Below are positions 28,190 through 38,445 of a DNA stretch of 38,468 bases, in pieces. The position numbers and the translations under genes were made by a program. Below the pieces are notes generated by a model. The model was given only the letters and a program-made list of their open reading frames with translations, was not told the origin of the DNA and did no database searches. Within the stretch, counting starts at the first letter, position 1. Each line of letters starts with the position of its first letter. The stretch is from assembly GCA_003427395.1 (NCBI GenBank), contig BFEA01000145.1, forward strand, positions 1,542,504 through 1,580,971, read 5' to 3'. The DNA is from Chara braunii (Eukaryota; Streptophyta; Charophyceae; Charales; Characeae).

Positions 28190-29353
28190 GGTCTGCAATG
28201 ACTTGCTGGTTCCATGTTGCCTGTAGCCTCACTCTGACGAGGTTGTACCATAGTTAGGGACATATTCGTAATTTTGTTTGGTTGAGGACTAACCGAGAGA
28301 CCTGCCTGTATGGAAAATTTGTGAGGGACATATACGTAAATATAGAAATATGGGCCCAGTACTAACTCGATTTTCCCTACAGCTACCCTTAGGCTAACTG
28401 CGAATAGCAGACCCGGGCTACCCCTACGACAGACAGGCCCTAAAGGCCGAAACTGAAACGGTACCGGTCGGTCAGTCAGTCCGGTCTAGGTCGGTCTAGG
28501 CTAGTCGTAGGGTATAGATAGGATGGGGACATTGGTCCTGGGCTTTTGGCAGTTGACACTTTGTGGTGGAAGTTGTTGTGCACACGGTATCAGGTCGTGA
28601 TTGCTGATTCCAGTGGTGGAGACGACAGACATAGCCAGACCTTCGGAGTGCTGACCAGACTGGGGTCAACGCTGTCTGCTCTGACTCTCTGGGAGTCAAA
28701 GCGGTTTGGGCTATCAGAGGTCTGATGTGTTGGAGCACGTGGTGCACTGCTGACCCTCCTCAGGAGTAGGGTCCCAGTGACAATGCAGCCATAGCTGCAT
28801 CTTCTCAGAGATATCATCGTCTGGACTTCATCTTCATCAGGGACTGTTGGCGCTGAGCTTCTTCTTCATCATCTGGGTGGCGATTGGCTCTGGGAGCCTG
28901 TTTCACTTTGGCGCAGGCCACTGAGTTGGATGCCAGGGTGGCGCTGGGTGTTACCTGGGTTTCGGTGCTATTTTTAGCTATTCCGGGTGGTGGGGTTGAG
29001 GCACTACCCCTCTGAGGGTAGCGCAACAGGGATCTGAGGATATTCAGGGAGAACGATGCTCTGAGTTTAATAAACAGTTATAATACTGTGTTTGAGTTGT
29101 CATCTCTTCATTGATTTCTGGCTGTGATCACTCCGTTGTCTTCTATGAATGATTGTTGGGACTTCTGTGGAGAGAGTTCACTGTGGTTTATATTCTGTCA
29201 CTTCGCTCCCCTGAGTCTTCCGCTGTGTTTCTTTTATTGGGCGGTGTGACACTCCACTACCTCTCCCCTTCCTTCTGTGCATGTATGGGCGTGTACGGGA
29301 GTTCCTGTGTGTGAGCGTTGACAAAATTTCAACGGGCAATCATGTTCATAACA
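28190..29353 (+). repeat. 3' LTR
   Basis: 1164 bp, colinear with 17777-18992. Its first base is G where the 5' LTR has T, so the terminal TG is lost. It ends CATAACA. It has a ~56-bp deletion near 28443 and a short insertion near 28388 relative to the 5' LTR. Confidence 0.92.
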
Positions 29354-31663
29354 TGTCACTATCACAATATCACTATGTGTTTCCATGGGCAGCATAAAAC
29401 CATAAGCCATAGTCGTAAGCAGCTTTCCAGTTCGTATAATCACGTCCTCACACGGTTCACGCTCCCTGGTAATAACGCTGCTCAACAGATCCTCGTTATG
29501 CCGGATCGTAACCTACAAAAGAAAGATCCACGATTCAATCGAAAAGTGGTTACCAGTATAATCTCCCCCATTCTACCTTCTCTCGCCATCACCGTCAAGC
29601 TCCAATCTGTCTCAGTTGCCATAATCCCACAACCACTCTGCTCATCAACTAGTCTAGCTTCTTAGTACATGATCCATACAGCTGTGTCCTGCCATAGTTG
29701 CGCTTTCTGACATTCACGCCATTCAACCAATCCACGCCACACCACATCATCACTTCAGAAAGAAAAATCCAGATCCAATCGAAAAGCAAGTACCCCAGAA
29801 ACCTCCTCCACCTTCCCTTTTCTCACCCTCACCTTCAAATCCCATCATGCGCCCACTTCTCACATGCGCATAGCCACTGAGCGCGTAAACCAGACTCAAC
29901 ACTTCCCCAAATATGAGCGATCACTCCCTCATCATTCCCAACATCCACGGTAGCATACCGCCCGGTGGTCATGACAACACATGTTCCTCCCATCCATTAA
30001 GAAAAGCACCATGAGTATTGAGGAAGAAAAAAAATAGATATTATTTTATATTTTTTATTGTATTTTTGGCAAGCGATATGGCCATCACCATCTCCGAAGA
30101 AGGGGGCAGTGAGACAGCACCCAAATGGTATATCCCTTACCCAACGCCCATTGTCATCGTACTATACAACCAAAGCATCACAATAATGGTGGACGTCGAT
30201 ATCGAAAAGAGAGCACGTATAACCCTAACAGCCCCAGGCATCTTCCGACACTTGACATCCATGGCGGTCATGCCAAGCATTTGCCTGCTCCGATAGCGGA
30301 CTTGGGAGAGTTCCTCTGTGCTAAAAAACAACAGCAGGTAATCCTGAAGTGAAGTTCATCGAGCAAGGTGACGAAAGCTAGGTACGCCAAAAACAGCGAA
30401 AAGATGATCATAATGCAGATCACAAGATGCGCAGCATCACTGCGAAAGCCCTTCAAAACAGCCCAGAATAGATCCACAAACAACACAACATACATGCATT
30501 GGGTAGCATCATGCATCTGCTAAGCATGGGAAGAGGGAGGGAGAAAATGAGAGAAGTATCCGAGTTCAGCCATGCGGGCCCATAAGTGCCGGCGAAACAA
30601 AATGGGTTAGTGGATAGTCCCAAAGGCCCTTTCACTAACATCCAGTAAAGTTGGCTCATTAGGGGAAGAAAAATCCATTAGTTATCATTCCGAAAGGGAT
30701 GAGGCTCTTACAAGCCCACAGACAAGAGAGAAAGTGGGACAGGAAGGGTGGCATTTTAGGAGGAAACGTTTCGACCCATGCTACCGAAGCCCGTACCGCC
30801 GATGAAGCTGATGCACCACTCATGCTGCCACACCAAGTTAGGGGACCGACTCCCTTCCAGACGACATAGCGCAAATCCCTCACCAGGGGGGCAAGGAGAA
30901 AGGGAGACGAGCGGATCGGAGTGGGTTGGAGGGCATGATCCTCAGCGCACATGAGAGATTTTGAAGAAGAAGGAGAAGAAGATCATGACCAGGGGCATGA
31001 AACTCCAGGGGGCATTTTCGGCGAGATAGTAGTACCCTAGGAGGGTGCCACTTGACAACGGAAGGTCCGTTATGGTGGACACACTCCAGGGATACTGCTA
31101 TCGACTGAGAGGACTGTAATGATTCCATTATTGCCTATATAGTGAGACATCCCAAAATTTTTGGCATCACGGGGTACACCGATTTGAAGAGGCGGCACAC
31201 TTTTTTTGCTTTCATCTCTCACGCCCGAGGAGGGGTTTCCCCTGGCAGGAATTGTCTTCCCTTCTCCCTTTCGGTGCCGGTCTAGCCCGACCAGCTATTC
31301 TGACCCTGCATCCGTGAGGGTGCAGGCCTCCTATTTTAATTCGAAGGGCCCTATTATGGTTTTCTCGAAGGGTTTTCACCATGGCATATAGCCCGATATG
31401 TTCAAGGTGCCATACTGGTACACCTGGGTGGATTTATCCGCTTGGGCTGGAAACCCGAGCAGTGGCCTCTTATTTTTTTTGGACGGCCCACTAGTAGAAA
31501 CCAGAAATTCAGTTAAGTTGGGCGTGCAACCCAGCACCTTTCAAGCCATTGTTAGTTCAGCCTATATTAGTAGGTATATTAGCCAAAGGTTGGAACCAGG
31601 GACTCTCATAATTATTTCCTATTGTCCATCCTCTTAACATAGACATAAATAAAAATAAATAAA
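29354..31663. other. Unassigned DNA, no gene established
   Basis: Two diverged direct repeats around TCCA(C/G)AT(T/C)CAATCGAAAAG occur at about 29526 and 29768. A minus-strand frame at 30268-30516 encodes two hydrophobic segments (VICIMIIFSLFLAYLAFV is one) that could be an exon of a membrane protein, but no homology or splice pair can be defended. Nothing else is recognisable. Confidence 0.45.
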
Positions 31664-31770
31664 AAATGTATGTGTGTGGGGGGGGGGGGGGGGGGGGTGA
31701 CCCCTCCCCCGACCGATCAATCAATCAATCAACAAAAAAAAAAAAACAGCGCATCAAACGTGTGGGTTTG
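31664..31770 (+). repeat. TG/G-run/GATCAATCAATC repeat, copy 1
   Basis: A TG tract, a run of about 20 G, ACCCCTCCCCC, CCGATCAATCAATCAATCAA, an A run and ACAGCGCATCAAACG. The same order of parts recurs at 33013 and 33148. Confidence 0.75.
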
Positions 31771-32421
31771 TCCAATCATATCCCATGGCGTAACACGCCA
31801 TAGACCCCATATCATTCATGGTACACCCCGCCCTGCCGTAACCAAACTGACGCTGTATGCTGCCACTCTACAACTTCTCATGAAGCTACCTTGTATAAAT
31901 GTGGTTATCCATTACCAGCTTTCCAAAGTCCCAAGCATATAGGCTAGAGGGCATGGGGAAGGCGGGTGGGCAGACAACAGGCAAACACACCAAGCAGGCA
32001 AACCCAAAAAAACAGTCCTAAAGAAATATCAAAACCAGGCAGACCAAAAAAGCAACCAGGCATACCAAAAGCAACCAAGAAGACATCAAGGCAAAAGTAG
32101 TGAGGTGAACCATAGGCTAGAGGGCTCGAGGGAGGCAGGGAAACCAAAAAAAAAAACAAGTTCCAAGCAAATCGGAAGACCGAAGAAAATAAAAGCGGAG
32201 GATGATAGATTGTTTCGTGGGAGTGGCACCGACTCATCAGGAAGCTGAACACTCGACAATCTGTGGAATCCCCGTACTGATGGTTTGGGTCATGAACCCT
32301 TTGACCCATGTTGAAGGCAAACTGTCCCCAAGCAGGACATAGTAGTGGGCACCAACTCAGCGAAGCCCCAGGCGATGCCGCCAGAGCAACCCAACTGCTT
32401 ATCCAAAGACGACTGCAAGGA
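31771..32421. other. Unassigned DNA, CAGGCAAACC-rich
   Basis: Purine/CA-rich on the plus strand with many GGCA(A)AC words; the phrase CATAGGCTAGAGGGC occurs at about 32107 and nearly identically at 31937. Frames on either strand are low in complexity. No gene is seen. Confidence 0.5.
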
Positions 32422-32636
32422 CCGACAGGGCAAGCGGATATGCAACTCAGCAACCATGCAGTGAAGCACAAGGCAACATCAACAAGGCAACCAGACTACA
32501 AGGCACGCAAGCAAAGGACATAGAAGGCCGACAGGGAAACCGAACGAGCAGCTCGGCAACCGTGCAGAGAAGCGCAAGGCAACACCAACAAGGCAACCAA
32601 ACCACAAGGCACACAAGCAAAAGACACGGAAGGCAC
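32422..32636. repeat. 106-bp tandem duplication
   Basis: CCGACAGGG, GCA(A/G)CTC(A/G)GCAACC, GAAGC(A/G)CAAGGCAACA and CAACAAGGCAACCA recur in order 106 bp apart. The Gln/Arg-rich frames read from it are products of the repeat. Confidence 0.8.
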
Positions 32637-33012
32637 AACTTGCAGATGGGCGGCAAGGCAGCAGAGCAGCGAGGAAGACATGCGAAGCAAGCGGGACGGG
32701 CAGCAAGGCAGTGCAGAGTGCAGACAAGACAGTCTACACATCCAACACGGAGCAAACCGGCACATGACCGACTCACATCAGGAGTTAACCCCACAGACTG
32801 TTGGTTCCCACCACCAGCTGAGCCAAGGAGTCACCCAGACGAACATCCGTCGTCATCCACAAAAGACAGACATCCCGAACTGAGGGGGCCCCCTAAGAGT
32901 GTTGTAAGCACCCCAGACGAGGAATAACCGACTGTTTGGCACTGCTTGAGGGTGCTCAGCTAGGAACACTAACGATAGAAAAATACCAGAAAGAAAAAAC
33001 ATCCATAAAAAT

Positions 33013-33149
33013 GATTATGTGTGCGTGTGCGTGCGTGTGTGTGTACGCTCGTGGTGGGGGGGCGACCCCTCCCCCACCGATCAATCAATTAATCAATAAA
33101 AAAAATAGAAAAGTTGGAAAAAAAAACAGCACATTGAACACACGCACAT

Positions 33150-33150
<1 letters not shown>
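33013..33150 (+). repeat. TG/G-run/GATCAATCAATC repeat, copy 2
   Basis: TG-rich tract, GGTGGGGGGG, ACCCCTCCCCC, ACCGATCAATCAATTAATCA, A-rich stretch, ACAGCACATTGAACA: colinear with 31664-31770. Confidence 0.75.
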
Positions 33151-33180
<30 letters not shown>

Positions 33181-33262
33181 CGCACATGCGCACGCCGGGG
33201 TGGCGGGGGTCCCCCCGACAACCAGTCGACCAATCAATCAATCAATCAATCAACTGCTTTGA
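33148..33262 (+). repeat. TG/G-run/GATCAATCAATC repeat, copy 3, diverged
   Basis: TG and CG tracts, GGGGTGGCGGGGGTCCCCCC, then CGACCAATCAATCAATCAAT. It directly follows copy 2. Confidence 0.65.
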
Positions 33263-33320
33263 TTGATTGATTCATTCATTCATTCATTCATTCATTCATT
33301 CATTCAGTCATTCATTCATA
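33223..33320. repeat. Inverted CAAT/ATTG microsatellite and (CATT)n
   Basis: (CAAT)5-6 is followed after ACTGCTT by (GATT)3 and (CATT)n. The CAAT and ATTG blocks can pair as a hairpin. Confidence 0.8.
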
Positions 33321-33364
33321 CAAATAAAAATGATTAAAAAATCAAAGTTGGACTGAGCGCACAG

Positions 33365-33742
33365 ATGTACAAAATCCAATCCCCAGGGGCCTATACAAGC
33401 CAATTGGACAAGGACACAGCCACCCAGATCACCATAAAAAAGGACCAGCTAAGGAAAGTGAGGGTGATAGAGACAGAGGAGTTCACGATATTTGCTCCAG
33501 CAACGGATATTCAAAACTTGGAGATTAACCCAGTGGAGTGGGCCTGGAACCTCCGGGGAGACTCACTAGGCATAACGAGAAGAACCAACATACTACACTA
33601 TACAACCAAGTTGGGCTACAGACTCAGGAAGCGTTCATCGCCTTTAGCTGAATCCTTGGCACTTAGATGGGAGAAGAGAATGCAGGTGCTAAGGACAAAG
33701 TGGCAAGATTACCATGGTCATCCTTACACTAGATCCACTTAA
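33365..33742 (+). pseudogene. LINE ORF2-like fragment
   Basis: A 125-codon frame (beginning MYKIQSPGAYTSQ and ending YHGHPYTRST) lies directly upstream of, and in a different frame from, the LINE C-terminal domain at 33763. It includes GYRLRKRSS and a WEKRMQVLRTKWQDY segment, plausible for the region between RT and the zinc-binding tail of a LINE. I do not recognise a diagnostic motif in it; the assignment rests on position and orientation. Confidence 0.4.
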
Positions 33743-33762
33743 GTAAGGTAAGGAGCTTGCAG

Positions 33763-34242
33763 TGGTTGATCCTCCACGTGGCACTCCCGGTTAACTCATG
33801 GTTTTTTTAGCGTCGCAGTCGACACCACCGTGATCTCACCAATCAACAGTGCACACAATGCACAAAAGAATTACTGGAAACCTTGCATCATTGTCTCCTC
33901 TCTTGCCCAGAGGTAGTATATCTATGGGATGTGGCCAAGTCACTCTGGGCTAAAATCACGGACTCCCCCTTCCTCGTGGGTGAGGAGACGCTTCTGATAG
34001 GAAGTGACCCTCCTGCGGTCGGGCCACAGTACCAAAAGCGCACATTCCAGCTTATAAGGCAATACTTACTATGGACGATATGGAAGCGCAAATGCTAGCA
34101 GGCCGTCGAAAACAAGCAAATGCACAAACGAGAAGCGAAGGAGACGCTCTACAACCTAGTGGAAACAGACATCCGGGCACAATGGAAGAGAATCTGCAAG
34201 CAAGCCCAGCAAAACCCAATGCAAGCCAAGGACATAACATAA
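33763..34242 (+). pseudogene. LINE (L1-type) ORF2 C-terminus with zf-RVT domain
   Basis: LINE ORF2 proteins end with a zinc-binding region after the RT. Here one frame carries WLILHVALPVNSW, then CTQCTKELLETLHHCLLSCP (from 33850), matching the C-X2-C...ET-X2-H...C pattern of zf-RVT, then a Trp-containing helix (VVYLWDVAKSLW). A charged tail (KREAKETLYNLVETDIRAQW) ends at TAA 34240-34242. The frame is broken by TAG at 33808-33810 and 34096-34098. The catalytic RT is not present in this window, so this is a 5'-truncated copy, as is usual for LINEs. Confidence 0.7.
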
Positions 34243-34984
34243 AATTTTCAAAAGAGGGTTTTGCTCCAAGGAAAGATAGCAACATGAGCAGGCTTGACGT
34301 TGAGTTTCCACTTCTTTGATAGATAGACAAATCAAACAAGAAGCGACTAGGGTCTTGGGTGTTGCAAAAGTATTTAAAAGGTATAGGTAAGACAACAATA
34401 GCGGAAGGCTAGACATAGAGTTTCAACTTCTCATAAAGTTAGATAAGACAAGCTAGGTTTTAAGATAGAGGGACTTGCTCGCTACTGTCATTAAGTAGGA
34501 CACTTTGTAATCGACTCGAGGAGTAGAAAAAAAAAGGGTTTAGGTTTTGAGACTGTAGCTGCAGGTATTGGGTTCTCTATGGATCCCGTCAAAAGTAAAA
34601 CACTGGGTAATGCTCCCATACTCGGTCTTTATGTGGGGTAGTCGACTCTGTTTTTTCCTTGAAGTAATAAGTGGGATTTTTTTTTTTTTTGAAAATTCTC
34701 TTAACTATAATTTAATCTTCAAAGAAAGTAGGAAAAATGCCTCAGCGCCCAATATGCTATTGAGGTTCTTAACACAGTGTAAGATGGAGGTGATTACTGC
34801 CATCTTCTACTGCTTCGATGAATAAGAAGAAAAATGTTGCAGACTCTGAAAAACAATTCCTCGCTTCAGGATAATCTGATATAGTGTTAACTTACTATCA
34901 TAGCAATTCTTAAAAGCTTAAATCACTCGTACTGCATCAAAACTAGAAAGCATAAAAAAAAAACTTTATCAAACCTATAAAAAA
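34243..34984. other. Unassigned DNA, possibly LINE 3' tail
   Basis: AT-richer sequence with two diverged copies of a phrase around GCTAGACATAGAGTTTC/GCTTGACGTTGAGTTTC(CA)ACTTCT (about 34292 and 34407). No gene is seen. Confidence 0.45.
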
Positions 34985-35770
34985 GCGGCATGTCATACAC
35001 TAAACGAACACCGTTGTCCCAAGGAATTAATGAAAGCGAACTCATTGCGTACACAGAGCAAACAAGCTAATGTCGGGCTAGTCAGTTTACCCATATGAAT
35101 ACAAATTATTCATTGCATAGCTACTCTCATACACGTAGTAAATGCACTACACATCAAATTCACGCTCCAAACTATCCATCAGAGACATTCTTCTCATGTG
35201 ACAACTTAACTATTTTTGCTCTTGGTTGTGCCATCACTTCATTTGCACTTTTTTTTCCATACCATATTGATAATTATTCAATTGTCCGTAAGATTGAAGA
35301 AAGAGGTAAATACAAATACATTTCTTTAACGTTGAAACTTGTCTCAGTCACGTCATGGGTCGAACCAAATGTCGAATTGACCTTCGTCAGTTGGGTCAGA
35401 AGATCATGAGGATTTTTCAGGTTAAAATTGTTATCAGATGGCATCGCATATACCAAGTGGTTAATCACCTTAGAGATTCGTCTGCTAAACCTCGCCAATA
35501 CATCGGAAAATGAAGTGCAAATTGGTCTCCAACGCTTTGTATCCTTGTGTTTAATAGGCAAAGCATATGCCCTTTCAACCGACAATGATAATCCCAAGGA
35601 ACTACCTTTTGAATTTTTGTTGTAAAATACCGTTTTTAAAATTTGTGGATAACCTCTTTCTCATATTTCCAGATATACCTAAACCTTTCATTCTGCAGGA
35701 AGAGAGCGACCATATTTGTAAATTACAGGATAACACACAAATGTATCTCCAGGATTGCGGTTTATAAGAC
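34985..35770 (-). pseudogene. Reverse-transcriptase ruin, Penelope-like candidate
   Basis: On the minus strand, 35597-35274 reads LPIKHKDTKRWRPICTSFSD, the finger region with the conserved RPI. It continues with ETSFNVKEMYLYLP, which aligns with motif A (S-F-D-V...L-P) but has Asn for the catalytic Asp. In another frame, 35094-35011 reads MGKLTSPTLACLLC, a good motif B (PMG...SP.LA). The order is right for one RT broken by frameshifts and stops. KxH/K-D...RPI and SFDV...P are features of Penelope-like RTs. The YxDD box is not recognisable, and a GIY-YIG endonuclease is not seen. Confidence 0.45.
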
Positions 35771-35892
35771 AAACTATTAACCCTTTAATATTCTTCTTTC
35801 AAGACAATACAATAGAGATGTTAGTATCGAAAGAAAACAATCTGGAGGTTATGAGAAACATATGAAAAGATCATTCATTGCAATGAAAAAAA

Positions 35893-35901
35893 TCATCGTA
35901 T
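35893..35901. repeat. Target-site duplication of the U2 retrocopy, left copy
   Basis: TCATCGTAT, preceded by seven A, repeated at 36121-36129 after the poly-A tail. Confidence 0.88.
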
Positions 35902-36120
35902 ACCTTTCTCGGCCTTTTGGCTAAGATCAAGTGTAGTTTCTGTTCTGATCAGTTTAATATCTGATCTGTGATCCATCGGACCACACGATATTAAATTAAT
36001 TTTTCTGGGCCACGGAGGAGTCATACGGGTAAGCTTGCTTACTCGACCCCTCCAGCGTTGCCTCTGTATTGCACTGCTGCAGAGCGCGACACAACCCTAA
36101 AAAAAAAAAAAAAAAAAAAA
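35900..36120 (+). pseudogene. U2 snRNA retrocopy with poly-A tail
   Basis: The full U2 snRNA is present (35900-36098). It has the 5' end ATACCTTTCTCGGCCTTTTG, stem-loop IIa (ATCAGTTTAATATCTGAT), the Sm-site region AATTTTTCTGG, and two 3' stem-loops ending ACAACCCT. U2 pairs with the intron branch point in the spliceosome. It is followed by 22 A and flanked by a direct repeat TCATCGTAT that overlaps its first two bases. Genuine U2 genes are not polyadenylated and end in a 3' box, so this is a LINE-type retroposed copy. The branch-point recognition sequence reads GTAGTTTC where U2 has GTAGTATC, and TTCTTATC has become TTCTGATC. I see no upstream promoter element. Confidence 0.92.
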
Positions 36121-36129
36121 TCATCGTAT

Positions 36130-37236
36130 GATTCGGTACCTCACATAGTGTATTAGTAATAGTATTCAGAATTGAAGAAACATTACTACGTAAATTATGA
36201 TACAATACATTCTAGCTAGAAAAATTAGTCGAAACATGAATGGAGGATAAACCAAAAGCAACATGATTTGTATGCTGATCTGTGAAAGACACAATCGTAA
36301 CGAGTGCAAGAGAAATCACTAGAGGAGGCCGCGACATTAAAATAGTGGAGGAAATCAACGACCGTCGTACTTTTAGGATAAAAAGTTTTAAATCTTATGC
36401 AGTTGAGATCTTACAAAAGTCGCCTGATAACCAACAGGCGTACCGCCTTAGTACATACTTCCTTCAACTTTGCTTTCGACAAACACGCATCATATATACT
36501 TTACCTGCAATATTCGCTTTATGTTGATATTGAACTTAAAATCTTAAAATTATTTCGTAAGATTCTCGATAACACATTGCGCAAAGTAGACTCTTCTTCC
36601 CGAAAAAAAACTACAAATCAGATTGTAGAGGTTACATAAATCATCAAAGGTATGCTTATATAGATTATTTTGCGTCTCGAGAAAAGAGAGCAACAAAATA
36701 AGAGACTTCTTCGTTTCAACAAACGTGAACAAAATTAAGTTTCTCTATCTGAATGCATTTCTATCTATGAACCACTGTTGCATGCTCCAAAAAAGTCTAC
36801 TATTGTATAACGAACAAACCACTATGGAACCATACAAAGTTACAAACGCTTTAACACTTTCCATTGATCACACAACACATTTTCATCCTTGCAAGTAAAT
36901 ATAAAAAAAATATAACCGATTCTTAAATATATACTCAAAGACCTTAGACAAAGAGGAAGAAGTGAAATGGAAAGATCCATAGAAGGACAGGAGAGAGCGA
37001 GACGTCTGAAGACCCGAGCAATCACGTTTCGCACCTTTTTTGTCCCTGCCCTTCTTGCCCGCTCGATTTCTACAAGCCTTCTTCTTTCTATAGGAAGAGG
37101 GAGAATTTAACAAGGGATCATACAATTGGACAAAGAAGCGTTTTACATCTACTAGATCAGAGGTTGAAGGATGCTAAATTGGGATAGTCGTATAACCCTC
37201 AATACCCTATCTTCATAATGATAGATTGGAACAAGC
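36130..37236. other. AT-rich unassigned DNA
   Basis: No gene, RNA or clear repeat is seen. The longest frames (80-81 codons, at 36282 and 36397 on the plus strand) show no recognisable motif. Confidence 0.5.
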
Positions 37237-37563
37237 ACGTATATACATGTCCCTTCCACCTTTTAGATAGAGAACGAGAGGTACAAGCTAAGTATATTTA
37301 GACGAAGGAGAGATTCGAGCATAGGCTACTTGCCTCGGACATGAGGTGAAGTCGTATCCGGAAAGAGCGAGGTTAGAGATATAGGGAATAAACTTACACC
37401 TACATACATGTTTGTTCCACTTTTAAGACAGATAATGAAGGGTACAACCTACGTAAGTATGTTTAGATGAACAAGAGATTAGAGCATAGACTACTGGCCT
37501 TAGGCATGAGGTGAAGTCGTATCCGAAAAGAGGGAGGTTAGAGATATAGGGAATAAACTTAGC
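37237..37563. repeat. 165-bp tandem duplication
   Basis: ATGAGGTGAAGTCGTATCCG at 37341 and again at 37506, with TTAGAGATATAGGGAATAAA following each and TACATGT...TTCCAC...GGTACAA preceding each. The copies are diverged by several percent. Confidence 0.85.
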
Positions 37564-37876
37564 GGCCTATGAAATTGCAGAAGATAAGACTAAATTGATT
37601 ACCAAGAATCGAAACAAGTTATCCATCTTATCACATCCAAGAGAGAGATGGTTAACGAAGACCTAAATTTTCAGACAACTTGTCATGCCATTTATAACAA
37701 AACCCAAGAGTCATTTTATCCAAACTTGCCAGGAATTCATAGAGTGGAGACCATACTAACTAATTGCAAAAAAAAAATTGAAAATAAAAATAAAAATCCA
37801 AGAACGAATCTCGATCGTTGCAAATAACACAAAGTGAGAGTAACATCTTCAATACAGTCGGCGCTCGGTACCAGCC
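37564..37876. other. AT-rich unassigned DNA
   Basis: No gene or repeat is seen; there is an A-rich tract at about 37767-37796. Confidence 0.5.
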
Positions 37877-38227
37877 CTACGATGAGGATGGATCAGCATG
37901 TTCCTCCCTGGATCCTTCAATTGTGTCAATAGGCACCCCCTCTTCTTCCCACTACTCCAATTCTGCTGCTTCTCACAGTAAGCGCCTCTGAAAGGAGTTA
38001 TTTTTGAACGCCTTGTCCGAGTAGATTGCTGCCAAATCGCTCGCCATCTTTTTAACACCAACATAGCCAATACTTTCCTCATCACACAACACTTCTAGTT
38101 GAGACTTCCTCAACTTTCCCAAATCATTCATTATCTTTCTCAATATTTTTTTTCTTTGATTTTGACTGTTTCTCGTTATATTTGTGTCATCCTCGCGCAG
38201 GGGCCATGCCAATGTACTCTCTATCAT
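37877..38227 (-). pseudogene. Decayed coding fragment with SAP-like motif
   Basis: On the minus strand the frame begins MIESTLAWPLREDD. After a basic stretch (NQRKKILRKIMNDL) it reads LRKSQLEVLCDEESIGYVGV then KKMASDLAAI. The pattern L-X2-LC...I-X-Y-X-G-X-K...LA resembles a SAP-type helix-loop-helix, a DNA-binding fold often found in transposon and replication proteins. The same frame continues as EAAELE and WEEEGVPIDTIEG beyond stops TGA (37973-37975) and TAG, each one C-to-T step from Arg or Gln. No start context can be defended. It could be part of a transposable-element protein; function unassigned. Confidence 0.35.
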
Positions 38228-38369
38228 TCCACTCTAAACAATTGGAATGGATGCCCCAACAGACCCAGATCTTTTTGACGGTTTGTTTCATTTACGACAT
38301 TTTCAAGGGGGGTGGCTGTCCGTGGCCCCTAACATTGTGGTATTACTATTTTCAATGTTTTTCATCTGA

Positions 38370-38445
38370 TTCCATCAGGATTCGAACTCATGATCTGTTT
38401 GCTCGCAGTTACATATGTGCGCCATTCAGCCACATGGCTGGGTCC
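38370..38445 (-). pseudogene. tRNA-like sequence (tRNA pseudogene or SINE head)
   Basis: On the minus strand, TGGCTGAATGGC (38421-38432) resembles the pol III A box. GAGTTCGAATCC (38378-38389) is a good B box and T-loop, and the spacing is about right for a tRNA. The T stem has one mismatch, the anticodon loop would be 8 nt, and I cannot pair an acceptor stem. It is therefore not a functional tRNA as seen. Confidence 0.5.

Larger units (their letters stand above)
17777..29353 (+). mobile_element. Ty3/gypsy chromovirus LTR retrotransposon, complete but dead
   Basis: Two LTRs (17777-18992 and 28190-29353) flank, in order, a tRNA-iMet primer-binding site, a ~1.4-kb leader, gag, zinc knuckle, aspartic protease, RT, RNase H, integrase with a C-terminal chromodomain-like region, and a polypurine tract. 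RT before RNase H before integrase defines Ty3/gypsy; the chromodomain places it with chromoviruses. Coding is destroyed by three frame changes, five in-frame stops, a lost RT catalytic Asp and two nested insertions. By eye the LTRs differ at roughly 5% of positions, mostly transitions, plus a ~56-bp deletion in the 3' LTR. The 5-bp flanks (AGGTA and TGTCA) do not match, so no target-site duplication is visible. Confidence 0.93.

Noticed and set aside
32447-32794. Cys/Leu-rich minus-strand proteins
   Set aside because: All frames here follow the 106-bp tandem repeat and its CAAGGCAAC words; composition is an effect of the repeat.
36282-36639. Two 80-codon frames in AT-rich DNA
   Set aside because: Overlapping frames of chance length, with no motif, start context or neighbouring exon.
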